From contig CAWBRT010000002.1 of assembly GCA_963791145.1 (NCBI GenBank), forward strand, positions 124,001-188,000: a stretch of DNA of 64,000 nt, given 5' to 3'. The translations under genes were made by a program, and so were the position numbers. Source of the stretch: CAWBRT01 sp963791145. GTDB lineage: Bacteria; Acidobacteriota; Terriglobia; Terriglobales; Acidobacteriaceae. The notes under the pieces were generated by a model, which searched no databases, had not been told where the DNA came from, and worked only from the letters and a program-made list of their open reading frames with translations. Below, piece after piece: positions 44,497-57,944 of this stretch. Each line of letters begins with the position of its first letter. Positions within the stretch are counted from its first letter, which is position 1.

Positions 44497-45769
44497 GGAT
44501 CCGGACGACGAAGCGACAGGGCTGCTGCGCCGGCCCCAGCCGCCGCTGGCGCAGCCGTCATCCAGCGGCTTCTGGAACCACCTGCGGCGCCTCGGCCCGG
44601 GAATGGTCACCGGCACAGCCAACGTCGATCCCTCGCTGGTAGTGACGGCCACGGTAGTCGGGGCGGCCTTCGGCTACTCGCTCTTGTGGGTGGTAGTGCT
44701 GTGCGTTCCCTTTCTGCTGGCGGTTTTCCAGGTGTCGGGGCGGCTGGGCTTCGAGACGCGCAAGGGGCTGGTCGACCTGGTGCGCGAGCATTACGGGCGC
44801 GGGCTGGCGCTGGGCTGCGCGCTGCTGGTGGTGGTCATCAACATGGCGATGATCATCGCCGACGTGCTGGCGGTTTCCGACGCGCTCTCCATCATTCTCA
44901 ACCAGCGCCGCGTCTTCTTTGCCGCCGCCGTGTCCTTCTCCGTCTGGTACATCCTGATCTTCCGCGACTACCGCAAGATCACCAACGTCCTGCTGTGGCT
45001 GTCTCTCCCGCTGTACGTCTATGTGGCCTCGGCGATCATGGAGGCGCCGAGTCCCGGCACGGTGCTGTGGGGGACCATCATTCCCCATGTGCAGCAGAGC
45101 CCGGCTTACGCCGCTTCCATCGTCGCTCTGTTCGGCTCGCTGCTGACGCCCTACATCCTGGTGTGGCAGACGAGCTCGCGCGGCGAGCATGCGGCTATTG
45201 GCGGAGAGCGGCCGCACAGCTTCGAATCACACGCCGGAACCGTAGTCTCGGTTCTGCTCTCCTACTGCGTGATGGTCAGCGCGGCGGCGGTGCTGAAGCT
45301 CCCCGCACCAATCGACATGACCACGCGCCAGGCGGCCGATGCTCTGCGTCCGGCGGTGGGCGCACTGGGGCCGGTGCTGTTTGCCATCGGCATCATCGGC
45401 GCCGGCATGGTAGCGCTGCCGGTGCTGTGCGCCTCGCTGTGTTACAGCGTGAGCGAAGCCATGGGGTGGAAGACGGGGCTGAGCGAGCATCCCTGGGATG
45501 CGCCGCCGTTTTACGTGCTGATTTCGCTCTCCATGTTCATCGCCGCGGTAGCCAATTTTTTCCGCATCAACCCGGTCAAGGCGCTGTACCTGTCGCAACT
45601 GCTGGCGGGCGTGCTGACGATCCCCATTCTGATCTTCATTTTGCTGCTGGCCAATAACCGGCGGGTGGTAAAGACAGGCAACACTCTTTCGCAGAACTTC
45701 TGGGTAGGGGCAGCCTGCGGCGCGCTGCTGGCTTCCGGGCTGCTCTGGCTGTGGACGATCTTCCGTTAG
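44474..45769 (+). CDS. Nramp-family-like metal ion transporter with altered metal site
   Basis: The 431-residue protein has about 11 membrane segments in the LeuT-type arrangement of Nramp proteins, which import Mn2+, Fe2+ or related ions with protons. Where canonical Nramp has DPGN in TM1, this one has NVDPSLVVTATVVGA, and the TM6 methionine motif (MPH) is replaced by GAGMVALPVLCASLC. Ion choice is therefore likely to differ; related non-canonical clades transport Mg2+ or have unknown cargo. The gene sits just upstream of the rRNA operon. Confidence 0.85.
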   Translation: MTFPRSHKDPDDEATGLLRRPQPPLAQPSSSGFWNHLRRLGPGMVTGTANVDPSLVVTATVVGAAFGYSLLWVVVLCVPFLLAVFQVSGRLGFETRKGLVDLVREHYGRGLALGCALLVVVINMAMIIADVLAVSDALSIILNQRRVFFAAAVSFSVWYILIFRDYRKITNVLLWLSLPLYVYVASAIMEAPSPGTVLWGTIIPHVQQSPAYAASIVALFGSLLTPYILVWQTSSRGEHAAIGGERPHSFESHAGTVVSVLLSYCVMVSAAAVLKLPAPIDMTTRQAADALRPAVGALGPVLFAIGIIGAGMVALPVLCASLCYSVSEAMGWKTGLSEHPWDAPPFYVLISLSMFIAAVANFFRINPVKALYLSQLLAGVLTIPILIFILLLANNRRVVKTGNTLSQNFWVGAACGALLASGLLWLWTIFR

Positions 45770-46395
45770 CCATCTTCTTGTTAGCACCTACAGACGGGGT
45801 ACCCGGCGACTTCCGGGTGCTGTTTACCATTTTGGTTCTCCTCGCTGGTTGGGGCTTTTTGCCCCGCCTATTGGTGGTTTTTAGGCGTAAAAGCGCACAA
45901 AACATAGAACTAAGAAGCGGGAACGAACGGTGGAGCCGAGAAGCGGAAACCGAGGTGGAAAAAGAAATCCCCTGAAGGGGTTGCGCGGCGCGCGTCGCGT
46001 CTGATATAAAAATTGAAGCAGTGGAGCGGCTGGAGCGGCGCTGAGAAAGAGAATCGCCAGCGGTTGCTAGGGCATCTATCAGGTTAGCAAGCGTCGCCAG
46101 CTGCGAATCGGCCCGGCCACGGGCTTCAATTCGGGGACGAAGTCCCCGAAGGGTTTTAGCGGATATCGCAGGACCTCCAAAAGTTCTTTTTCTCAAGTTT
46201 GATTGCTCTCGTGTTTTTGTGCGCGCATTTTTGTGTTGCGCCGTTCGCGAGAGCGGAATACGCGCGTGCTCCGCGCAGTTCCGAAGTGAGACGCAGTTTG
46301 CGTCTGTGGGACTGATTGGCGTCGAGCGCGGCGGCTGTCGCGCTTTTCGGGCAAAGAGGTGAATCAAAAAAATCGATTCACCAAATCGAAAGCGT
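45770..46395. other. Region upstream of the rRNA operon
   Basis: About 625 bp with no supported gene. A perfect 9-bp hairpin TTCGGGGAC/GTCCCCGAA (46130-46150) with a GAA loop is followed by GGGTTTT. Long frames on the minus strand here are basic and low complexity and look spurious. Confidence 0.55.
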
Positions 46396-46425
46396 TTGAC
46401 AGGACGCTGCTGATCGCGGTATTCT
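46396..46425 (+). promoter_or_regulatory. Probable rRNA operon promoter
   Basis: TTGACA (46396-46401) and TATTCT (46420-46425) lie 18 bp apart, about 220 bp upstream of the 16S gene. The -35 box is exact and the position suits an rrn promoter. Confidence 0.6.
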
Positions 46426-46507
46426 TAAAAGGTTTTCGAGGACAGGCGGTTTGCACTAGTGGTAAGCCGTCCGTTGCCGAAACGCCCGCCCAGTGCGGAA
46501 GCGGATT

Positions 46508-46521
46508 CGGTCTTTGACAAC
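46508..46521 (+). promoter_or_regulatory. Possible boxA antitermination site in the 16S leader
   Basis: The sequence GGTCTTTGACAACA resembles the boxA consensus bound by NusB-S10. A second similar TTTGACAACTGAATAG is found at about 48798-48813, before 23S, which fits paired antitermination signals. Confidence 0.45.
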
Positions 46522-46642
46522 AGGTTGAACGTGCCAGTCGTGAGAAGACGCTTGAGTTCAAGTTCGAGCGAGTCTCACAAGATAGTCGATCGCCGATTCG
46601 TCGGACAGACGGTCTGCCTGACCCTGTCGGCAGACAACAGGT

Positions 46643-48151
<1,509 letters not shown>

Positions 48152-48397
48152 AGAGAACGTCATGGCACTCACGCTGCTCGCCTATGGCGAGGCCTCGTCG
48201 CGAGACAAGGTTGGCGTGGGATGTTGCCATGTACCCCGTTCGCTTCCCATTAACCTGGGGTAGCGGCCGGGAATTCCGCTTGAGCATCTCTTTCTCAAGT
48301 GTCTTTTGCGATAGTCAGCCCGGCTTAGCCGGTGCGTACGTTCAACCTTGTCCTCGAATTCTTTTTCATCTTCGGAAGTTTGGGCGCCGGGCGACCT

Positions 48398-48474
48398 GGG
48401 CCTGTAGCTCAGATGGCTAGAGCGCACCCCTGATAAGGGTGAGGTCGGTAGTTCGATTCTACCCAGGCCCACCA
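48398..48474 (+). tRNA. tRNA-Ile (GAT)
   Basis: A 77-nt cloverleaf with acceptor stem GGGCCTG/CAGGCCC, anticodon loop CTGATAA (anticodon GAT), T-loop GTTCGATTC and encoded ACCA end. It lies in the 16S-23S spacer, as is usual. Confidence 0.97.
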
Positions 48475-48491
48475 TCGTATGATTGCGTTGG

Positions 48492-48567
48492 GGGGCTGTA
48501 GCTCAGCTGGGAGAGCACCTGCTTTGCAAGCAGGGGGTCACCGGTTCGATCCCGGTCAGCTCCACCA
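48492..48567 (+). tRNA. tRNA-Ala (TGC)
   Basis: A 76-nt cloverleaf with acceptor GGGGCTG/CAGCTCC (one G-T pair), anticodon loop TTTGCAA (anticodon TGC), T-loop GTTCGATCC and encoded ACCA end. It follows tRNA-Ile by 17 bp in the spacer. Confidence 0.97.
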
Positions 48568-49057
48568 AAGCTTCCGCATGGAACGTGGCCCGAGGGAGGC
48601 CGCCGGGTCCAGTTTTCTGTCTAAAGTTGGGCGTCACACAACAGCCGTTGCGGTTAACGGCCAGAGAAGTTGTTTGGCGCCGAATTTTGGGCAGAACGGC
48701 TACCCCAGCAAGGCAAAAGCAGCCGTTGCTGGGGACCCCGGAAAGCCCAGCCTGCTCAGGCAGGCTCGTCCCGAGTAATCGGGGCGGGGGACGATCGTTT
48801 GACAACTGAATAGCATTGGGTAAATACAAGTGCATAACCGAGTAAGTTTTATGAGTGCCTTAGACCGGTTAAGCGGGAAGCTGTGATCGCCAAAGCAATG
48901 CGAGGCGGGAACAGCGGATCGCTAAACTGGCATATCCACTGGTGTTCGCGCAGATCCCGACGTGAGTCGGCGTCCGGCGGGCGATGAGTGGATGGAGAGG
49001 TCGTAGAATTTAACGGCGCGTACAAACGTGAGTTTGGGTGTGCTGAGTAAATTTTAT
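48568..49057 (+). other. Spacer between tRNA-Ala and 23S
   Basis: About 490 bp of internal transcribed spacer. It contains a boxA-like TTTGACAACTGAATAG near 48798 and ends in ATTTTATGGTCAAGC, which is complementary to the GCTTGACCATAAAAT beyond 23S and forms the RNase III processing stem. No gene seen. Confidence 0.7.
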
Positions 49058-52015
<2,958 letters not shown>

Positions 52016-52331
52016 ATAAAATTTACTGGGCGCACCCAAAAGGCAGTTTCAAGTTTCACGTTTCAAGTTTCACGACCTGAAATGTGAGGCGAAGCGAGAC
52101 TGCAGTGTAGTTGCCTGATGCTATTCAGCGATCGTCCCTTGAAAGTTCTTTCAAGTTTGGCGTTGCGTAATAGATCCACTGGCGGAAAACCAACCCCAGC
52201 AAGGATCTCGGCAGGACGCAGTAGCGGCCTGCTAGACGCCAAAGGAATAAAGGCGTAACAGCTGATCCTTCGCCGCCCGCGCGGCTCAGGATTTCGGCTG
52301 CGGGCTCAAACGCCCGCAAGACGCCTCAATT
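52016..52331. other. 23S-5S spacer with heptamers and a palindromic repeat
   Basis: About 315 bp. Units CAGTTTC, AAGTTTC, ACGTTTC, AAGTTTC (52042-52072) form an AAGTTTC-family array (C2). A diverged copy of the CCTTCG...CTCAGGAT repeat lies at 52262-52325. No gene seen. It is unusual for such repeats to lie inside an rRNA operon. Confidence 0.7.
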
Positions 52332-52448
52332 TCCGGTGATCATACCGCGGGGGAAACACCCGTTCCCATCTCGAACACGGTAGTTAAGCCCCGCAGGGCC
52401 GATTGTACTGCGCGCGAAAGTGTGTGGGAGAGTAGGTCATCGCCGGAA
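52332..52448 (+). rRNA. rrf: 5S ribosomal RNA
   Basis: TCCGGTGAT at the 5' end pairs with ATCGCCGGA at the 3' end. The core has CCCGTTCCCATCTCGAACAC and GGGAGAGTAGGTCATCGCC, as in bacterial 5S. Length is about 117 nt. Confidence 0.95.
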
Positions 52449-52455
52449 TAATCGT

Positions 52456-52497
52456 AAAAGGCCAGTTACCTTACGGTAGCTGGCCTTTTTCTTTTGT
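52456..52497 (+). terminator. Rho-independent terminator of the rRNA operon
   Basis: AAAAGGCCAGTTACC and GGTAGCTGGCCTTTTT form a long stem around a TTAC loop, followed by CTTTT. It directly follows 5S. Confidence 0.9.
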
Positions 52498-52649
52498 CGA
52501 ATATTCCCCGCTGCTTCGGAAATAATCTTCGCCACAGTACAGACGGTTCGCCACCGCCGACTCGCGGCCCTCTGCTAGCCTTTTGAGTTGCTTGCCTAAA
52601 CAGCTCATACTAAATATCGCCGACAGCCCTTACGATTGAGAGGAGACTC

Positions 52650-53441
52650 ATGACCTCGACGCCTGCTTCCCCGTCGCGTTCCTTCGATACCCGTGGTTGG
52701 ATAACACCTGCCATCGAAGCTTTTCTGGTCTGGATCACGCTTCCTAGCGGCTGGTTAGTCGGACATCGCCGGAGTGCACAGGGTCCGCCCCGAGGCGGTA
52801 TACGGGTGACTGCTTCACAAGCCAAACGAGTCGACACGGTGATTGCTATCTATGTGGTCGTTGAAATCCTGTGCTACTGGATAGCGTGGAAATACCAGAG
52901 ATTTGGGGGCTTATGTGTGCCAGCTGTTCTGTTTTGCGTCTGTCGCAGCGTCGACATAGTTGCTGTCGCTATCCGCATTACATTATTCGACTCAGCGCGG
53001 GCCGCAAAGCCGGCAGTTGCTTCCCATGCCCGCATAGTGATTCTCGGGTTGATCAACTACATCGAGCTAATAATCTGTTTTGCCACGATGTATGCATCTT
53101 CACCCCAATTGTTAGCTTCGAAATCAGGGCCAGACGACTGGTTCCAATGCATATATTTCAGTGCGATGACTCAGTTTACGGTGGGCTACGGAGATATTAC
53201 CCCTACTGGAACCTTGCGACCTGTTGCATGTTTCCAGACCTTGGCTGGGTTGCTGCTCTTGTCTGTCTTGGTGTTTCGGTTTCTTTCGCTCCTGCGGCCT
53301 GTAGGCTCGGTATCCGATATCGGATATGGACGGCCACGCCGAGAAAATCAAGGTCGCGTCGCCCGCCTCCGCACCTCTGCTGGTAATAAAGCCTTCGGGG
53401 TGATGCGTCTCAGGATTTCGGCTCGAGGCTCTTCGCGCTGA
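52650..53441 (+). CDS. Two-pore-segment potassium channel protein
   Basis: The selectivity filter is FTVGYGDITPTG, diagnostic of K+ channels, with a pore helix before it and a membrane segment after (ACFQTLAGLLLLSVLVFRFL). Further hydrophobic segments lie at about residues 22-42, 58-100 and 125-150. There is no cytosolic RCK domain. The 263-residue protein ends in a basic tail encoded partly by DNA resembling the CTCAGGATTTCGGCT repeat of the 23S-5S spacer. It follows the rRNA operon by about 150 bp as an independent gene. Confidence 0.82.
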   Translation: MTSTPASPSRSFDTRGWITPAIEAFLVWITLPSGWLVGHRRSAQGPPRGGIRVTASQAKRVDTVIAIYVVVEILCYWIAWKYQRFGGLCVPAVLFCVCRSVDIVAVAIRITLFDSARAAKPAVASHARIVILGLINYIELIICFATMYASSPQLLASKSGPDDWFQCIYFSAMTQFTVGYGDITPTGTLRPVACFQTLAGLLLLSVLVFRFLSLLRPVGSVSDIGYGRPRRENQGRVARLRTSAGNKAFGVMRLRISARGSSR

Positions 53442-53519
53442 CTTGCCTCCCGCCGTTCTTGAAAATTTGTTTGTTCAACTGCAATTCTCCGCTTATATTT
53501 GCTTTTTACACAAATTCCC

Positions 53520-53560
53520 GGCCCGACCTGGTTTTCACCCGGTCGGGCCTTTAATTTTTT
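53520..53560 (+). terminator. Strong terminator hairpin abutting the next ribosome-binding site
   Basis: GGCCCGACC (53520-53528) and GGTCGGGCC (53541-53549) form a perfect 9-bp stem, followed by TTTAATTTTTT. The next base starts GGAGG, the Shine-Dalgarno sequence of the SRPBCC gene. It may simply end the channel transcript, or act as an attenuator for the downstream gene. Confidence 0.8.
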
Positions 53561-53569
53561 GGAGGCGAT

Positions 53570-54067
53570 ATGAGCACTGAAAAAACATCGCAAGGCAAAC
53601 GCGCAGTCCGCGAATCCGTGCTGTTGAACCCTGCTCCGCCCGAGCGGGTCTTTCCTCTGCTGTGTCCTGTCCGCGAAGCCGACTGGTTGCCGCAGTGGAA
53701 GTACCGGCTGGTCTATTCGCAGTCGGGCGTAGCGGAACTGGGATGCGTCTTCACCACTCCCAATGAAGGCGGTCCGGAGACGACCTGGGTGGTCACTCAT
53801 CACGATCCGGCGAAGTTCGAGGTCGCTTTCGCCTGGGTGCGGCCGCAGATGCTGGCTACGCGATTTGAAATCCGGCTCTCGCCGAGCGACCAGGGCCAGA
53901 CTCGCGCACATTGGCGCTACACCTACACAGCGCTGTCAGCGGCCGGGCAACGTGAACTTGAAGGCATGGACGCGGCATGGTTCGAGCGCAGGATGCGGCG
54001 CATGGAGAAGGCAATGAATTATTACCTGGAGCATGGCGCAATCATCACCGGGCCTGAATGGGAGTGA
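53570..54067 (+). CDS. SRPBCC (START-like) domain protein
   Basis: The 165-residue protein has the pattern of a small ligand-binding helix-grip fold: ESVLLNPAPPERVFPLLCPV, then alternating strands (GCVFTTPNEGGPETTWVV, FEIRLSPSDQGQTRAHWRYT) and a long C-terminal helix (RRMRRMEKAMNYYLEHGA). Ligand unknown. The start is the ATG at 53570 with a GGAGG 5 bases upstream. The terminator hairpin just before the ribosome-binding site is unusual. Confidence 0.8.
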   Translation: MSTEKTSQGKRAVRESVLLNPAPPERVFPLLCPVREADWLPQWKYRLVYSQSGVAELGCVFTTPNEGGPETTWVVTHHDPAKFEVAFAWVRPQMLATRFEIRLSPSDQGQTRAHWRYTYTALSAAGQRELEGMDAAWFERRMRRMEKAMNYYLEHGAIITGPEWE

Positions 54068-54361
54068 CGGTGTTTGTCGGCCGGCACGCGAAATGTAAAG
54101 GAAAGAGAGGAGCAACGGAGGCCGTTGTGAGAGATCATGGCGGCCCCTTCGATTTTCCTCGTAAGGATTGGTCAGCAACCTCTATCCCCACATTTGCCGA
54201 CTGCGGGCAGATGTGTGCCACCTGCCTGCATCCCGTTTGGTAATTGTCCGCTCGGACAATTACCGAAGCGCCACAGCTGTTACTGAAGTACTCTCTGCCG
54301 CCTGTTTTTTCCTGTTCGGTCAATCCAATTGTGAGATCAAATGGGTTTACTGGACTATCCC

Positions 54362-55999
54362 ATGCGTAGATGGTCAAAGTTCGTCTCGCTTCTGCTGCTT
54401 GCGCTGGCGGCATGTTGTTTTACGGCCGCGGCCCAGGAGGCAGAGGAGCGCAGCCTGGGTGACATTGCGCGCGAGGCGCGCGAGGCGCGAGAGAAAAGGC
54501 GCCTGGACGTCCAGGTCACGCCCGAAGACGCAAAAGCTTTCTTCGCTTCCGTGGATGAAATCCTGAACTTCGCCAGCCAGGATACCGGGTTTCCCAAGCG
54601 CGGATCTGTTCAGCGGCGACTGGTCGGGCGGGAACACGTGCGCAATATGGTTTCCGAAGGGCTTGGGGCGGAGACGCAAGAGAAGCTGGCGCGCTCGGAG
54701 CTGGTGCTGAAAAAGTTCGGCCTGCTGCCTGCGGACTTCATGCTCAGAGATTTTCTCGTCAAGAATACGGCCCAGCATGTGGCCGGGTATTACGATTTCC
54801 GCGACCAGACGATGTACCTGCTGAACTGGGTTCCGCTGGAGCTGCAACGCCCGATCATGGCGCACGAGCTCACGCACGCGCTGCAGGACCAGAATTACAG
54901 CCTTTCCAAATTCAGCCACTCCCCGCCCCGGTACCAGCAGGAAGCCGCCGCGGCGTCGACCTCGATGACCGAAGCCGATGAGGGAGAGTTCCACAGCACG
55001 CGCGCCGCTGTCATCGAAGGCCAGGCGATGGTGGTCTTCATCGACTACCTGTTGAAGCCGACCGGCCTGACCCTGGCCAACTCGCCGCGAGCGCAGGATG
55101 CCATCAGCGCGAACGTGCAAAGCTACGACTTGCCGCTTAACCTCCACGGCGCGCCGCGAGTTTTAAGGGAGTCTACGACCTTTCCCTACCGGGAAGGATT
55201 GGGGTTCGAGGTGGAACTGCTGCGCCGCGGAGGACGGCAGATGGCCTTCGCCGGCGCCTTCGCCCGCCCGCCCGCCAATACGCACCAGATTCTCCATCCC
55301 GAGGCTTATCTGGAGAAGTCCGCCACGGGGACCATGGCGATTCCGGACCTTCGCCCCGTCTTGGGTGCGGAATATGAACTCTATGACCGGGGCATGTTGG
55401 GAGAGCTCGACGCGCGCATCATGGCGCAGGAGTTCGGACGCGAGAACGACCTCTACACGGTGGCTGCCACCTGGAACGGCGGCGGGTACATTGCCGTCAA
55501 GCACGCGGGCATTGCCAGCCAGAAGCTGACGCCGAGCGATATCTCGCTGCTCTATATTTCACGCTGGAAGACCGCCAAGGCCGCTAAGCGCTTTGCCGAG
55601 ATTTATAAGGCCGCTCTGGCGAAACGCGAGACCGTGGAGCGCGACCAGACGGTCAACAACACAAACTGCATGGAGGCCGCCTGCAGCGGCGGCACACTCT
55701 GGTCGGCAAAGCTCCTCACAAACCAGGGCACGAGCTACCTGGAAATCCTGCCTGACAATACGGTCTTCATTGCACAGGGCTTCGAAGAGGCACTGGCGGC
55801 ACGGCTGCGCCAACTGCTCTTGAACCCTGCGGCTGCGCAGCTCAGCCCTGCACCGATGCACGAGCTGAGCCTCTCGCTCTACGAGTCGGCGGAGTTCCGC
55901 GCCTTTCACGAGCAGTTTGGCGACGAATGGAAGCGCTCTCTCGTTGAGGCGATACGAGGCGCTGAGGCATCGGCTCCGGACCGCGGCGGGACTGACTAA
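54362..55999 (+). CDS. Exported putative zinc metallopeptidase (HExxH)
   Basis: The ATG at 54362 starts a signal peptide (SKFVSLLLLALAACCFTAAA, cut near residue 25); ATG 54341 is an alternative. The mature protein of about 520 residues has IMAHELTHALQDQNY near residue 175, a classic HExxH zinc site, with the candidate third ligand in EGQAMVVFID about 45 residues on. The middle and C-terminal parts are unassigned. Similar large HExxH proteins are frequent in Acidobacteriota; no substrate is known. Confidence 0.78.
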   Translation: MRRWSKFVSLLLLALAACCFTAAAQEAEERSLGDIAREAREAREKRRLDVQVTPEDAKAFFASVDEILNFASQDTGFPKRGSVQRRLVGREHVRNMVSEGLGAETQEKLARSELVLKKFGLLPADFMLRDFLVKNTAQHVAGYYDFRDQTMYLLNWVPLELQRPIMAHELTHALQDQNYSLSKFSHSPPRYQQEAAAASTSMTEADEGEFHSTRAAVIEGQAMVVFIDYLLKPTGLTLANSPRAQDAISANVQSYDLPLNLHGAPRVLRESTTFPYREGLGFEVELLRRGGRQMAFAGAFARPPANTHQILHPEAYLEKSATGTMAIPDLRPVLGAEYELYDRGMLGELDARIMAQEFGRENDLYTVAATWNGGGYIAVKHAGIASQKLTPSDISLLYISRWKTAKAAKRFAEIYKAALAKRETVERDQTVNNTNCMEAACSGGTLWSAKLLTNQGTSYLEILPDNTVFIAQGFEEALAARLRQLLLNPAAAQLSPAPMHELSLSLYESAEFRAFHEQFGDEWKRSLVEAIRGAEASAPDRGGTD

Positions 56000-56123
56000 C
56001 GGAAATATCCCCGCGGCGGGCGAGCAAGAACAGGGGCAGACATATCAGTCTGCCCCTCTTTTCACGGATTAACTCCAGGCGCCTGACCATCGCTGCTTCT
56101 GAACGATGGACGGCCAGAGAGTC

Positions 56124-56993
56124 TCAGTCATACCACGATGGAGCCTTGCGAATGTTCTTGAAGAACTCCATGCTGTGGCCGATCCACAGTTGCGAATTGG
56201 TGGCTTTCACGAAATCAACGATCCTCTGGCGGGACTCCACCGTACCGCTGGTCTTTTCCGGCTCGGGCATTCTTCCCAGCGTGAGCTCTTCCTTGTAGTG
56301 AAAGAGGTCGCCCGTCAGCACCACGCCGCCGGTATTCTTCAGCTTGACGTACAGCGACACGTGTCCCTTCGTGTGTCCGGGGGTTGAGAGTATCTTTACC
56401 GTGCCGTCGCCGAATACATCGTAATCTTTGGGTATCATCTGCGCGCGGCTGGCCATGAATCCGTACTCGTTGTACCGGTACGGCCCGCCGGCGGGGAGAT
56501 CGGTGCGGAATCCCGCGTCGTACTCTTCTTTCGCGATCAGCAGCTTGGCATTGGTGAAGTAGTGCACGTTTCCGGTGTGATCCCAATGCAGGTGCGAGAG
56601 CACGAGAATGTTGATGTCTTCGGGAGCATATCCGATATCCGCCAGTTGCCCCTTCAGAGTATTGAGCTTGAGCTGGGCGTAACCTCTTACTACGTTTTCA
56701 TACAGAGGCCGGCCGATGATCGAATCGGGCAGTCCGGTGTCGAACAGAAGCGCTCCCTTCGGATGCAGGACCAGGTAACAGGTGCAGGCCATGTTCGTGT
56801 CCTGCACCTCTTCGCGCTTCAGGTTATAAGATTCAGGCTTGTTGTAGACCAGGGTGCCGCAGTCCAGAACGTAAACCCGCGGTGAGGTGACCACCGGCTT
56901 GGGAACAAGTTCCGCGCTCTGAACGTAAACCGAACCTATCGACAGCAAGAACAGAAAAGATCCCAAAATGCCCAAGAAAGCTCTTTTCGACAT
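56124..56993 (-). CDS. Exported metallo-beta-lactamase-fold hydrolase, AHL-lactonase-like
   Basis: The 289-residue protein begins with a signal peptide (FLGILGSFLFLLSIGSVYVQ). The metal site motif is VLSHLHWDHTGN (HxHxDH), with later ligands in STPGHTKGHVS, GDLFHYKEE and LWIGHSMEF. The sequence pattern is that of the N-acyl homoserine lactonase-like group of MBL enzymes. The periplasmic location makes quorum quenching possible, but other lactones or esters are equally likely. Confidence 0.88.
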   Translation of the reverse strand: MSKRAFLGILGSFLFLLSIGSVYVQSAELVPKPVVTSPRVYVLDCGTLVYNKPESYNLKREEVQDTNMACTCYLVLHPKGALLFDTGLPDSIIGRPLYENVVRGYAQLKLNTLKGQLADIGYAPEDINILVLSHLHWDHTGNVHYFTNAKLLIAKEEYDAGFRTDLPAGGPYRYNEYGFMASRAQMIPKDYDVFGDGTVKILSTPGHTKGHVSLYVKLKNTGGVVLTGDLFHYKEELTLGRMPEPEKTSGTVESRQRIVDFVKATNSQLWIGHSMEFFKNIRKAPSWYD

Positions 56994-57250
56994 AAGCTCG
57001 TCCTTTCATTAGAAGAGTGCTGACCGCGAGGCACAACTTTCCAAGGGGCCCGCGAACCAGGAAGGGGCTGTCTATAGCTTACCTGTGATTGGCGGTTTAT
57101 CATCGCCGCCACAGGCCGTCAAGCACTATTTGCCCGCCGGCAGGCCGTTTACTCGTAAGAGCCAATACTGCAGCGGCTGAAATGAGAAAAGCCGCCAGCG
57201 AATATCTGGCGGCCTGTTTCGTAGAACTAAGAATGAATTCTCCGGCTGCG

Positions 57251-57445
57251 CTACCTGCACGCGACCCGGGAAATGTGGCCTCTGTACGACCTCTCGCAAT
57301 ACTGTCTTCCCCTGTCATCGACACAGGTTCTCCAGTAACTGCCGTCCGTTTGTTTCATCCACCCGGTACAACTTGGTGCTGCCAAAGCAACGGTCCCCAT
57401 GAGTGCCAGTGCGGCAAATGCGAATGAAACCCAAAACTTCTTCAT
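57251..57445 (-). CDS. Small secreted cysteine-containing protein
   Basis: The 64-residue product has a signal peptide (FWVSFAFAALALMGTVALAA) and a mature part of about 41 residues with four cysteines (PSCTGW, RTCVDD, QYCERS, VACR), which could form two disulfides. A CAGGAG lies 6 bases before the ATG at 57445. No family recognised. Confidence 0.7.
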   Translation of the reverse strand: MKKFWVSFAFAALALMGTVALAAPSCTGWMKQTDGSYWRTCVDDRGRQYCERSYRGHISRVACR

Positions 57446-57710
57446 CGTGGTCTCCTGGAACAGCCCACAGCGGTTGAAGGTTAACGCCGGCCGCCTCTTA
57501 CTACGCGAGATGCGCTTACCCGAGCGGCGGCTAGTCTGCGCAGGACGGCTCAGAATAAGGGCCGCTGCCGGTGCCGTCAATTGCACGTTCGCGCTATCGC
57601 TAGACACCTGCTCGTGTCAGGCAGCAGCAGTAAGCTCCGGAGCCGCCGTGTTGCAAGCTCTTCGAAATTAATGCATGCTTGACCGAGGAGCGATACGTAT
57701 TCGACAGCCC

Positions 57711-57944
57711 ATGTGGTACATCCTGCGCTTTCTCTGGAACGCGACTCGCGGCCATCGCTTCGCTCCCTGGCGGAGCCCCTACCTGCGCTGGCGCATAGAG
57801 ACCTACACGGGAATCAAGATGAGCGGCATCGGGTTCTTCGGATTCTGGGGTTTCACCTGGCGCGAGCGCGTGCAGTTGTTCCGCTTCCTGCGCTGGACCG
57901 GCAAGATGGAAAAATACGCGCGCGTCAAACCGAGAAATCCCTGA
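57711..57944 (+). CDS. Small basic protein of unknown function
   Basis: From ATG 57711 the 77-residue product (MWYILRFLWNATRGHRFAPW to KYARVKPRNP) is basic and very rich in Trp, Phe and Arg. It looks like a structured small protein (RWRIETYTGIKMSGIGFFGFWG). An in-frame upstream ATG at 57675 adds 12 residues. Such proteins occur in Acidobacteriota; I cannot name the family. Confidence 0.65.
   Translation: MWYILRFLWNATRGHRFAPWRSPYLRWRIETYTGIKMSGIGFFGFWGFTWRERVQLFRFLRWTGKMEKYARVKPRNP

Noticed and set aside
45636..46367. A 243-codon minus-strand frame upstream of the rRNA operon
   Set aside because: Highly basic, low complexity, overlaps the end of the Nramp-like gene antisense, and has no domain or ribosome-binding site.
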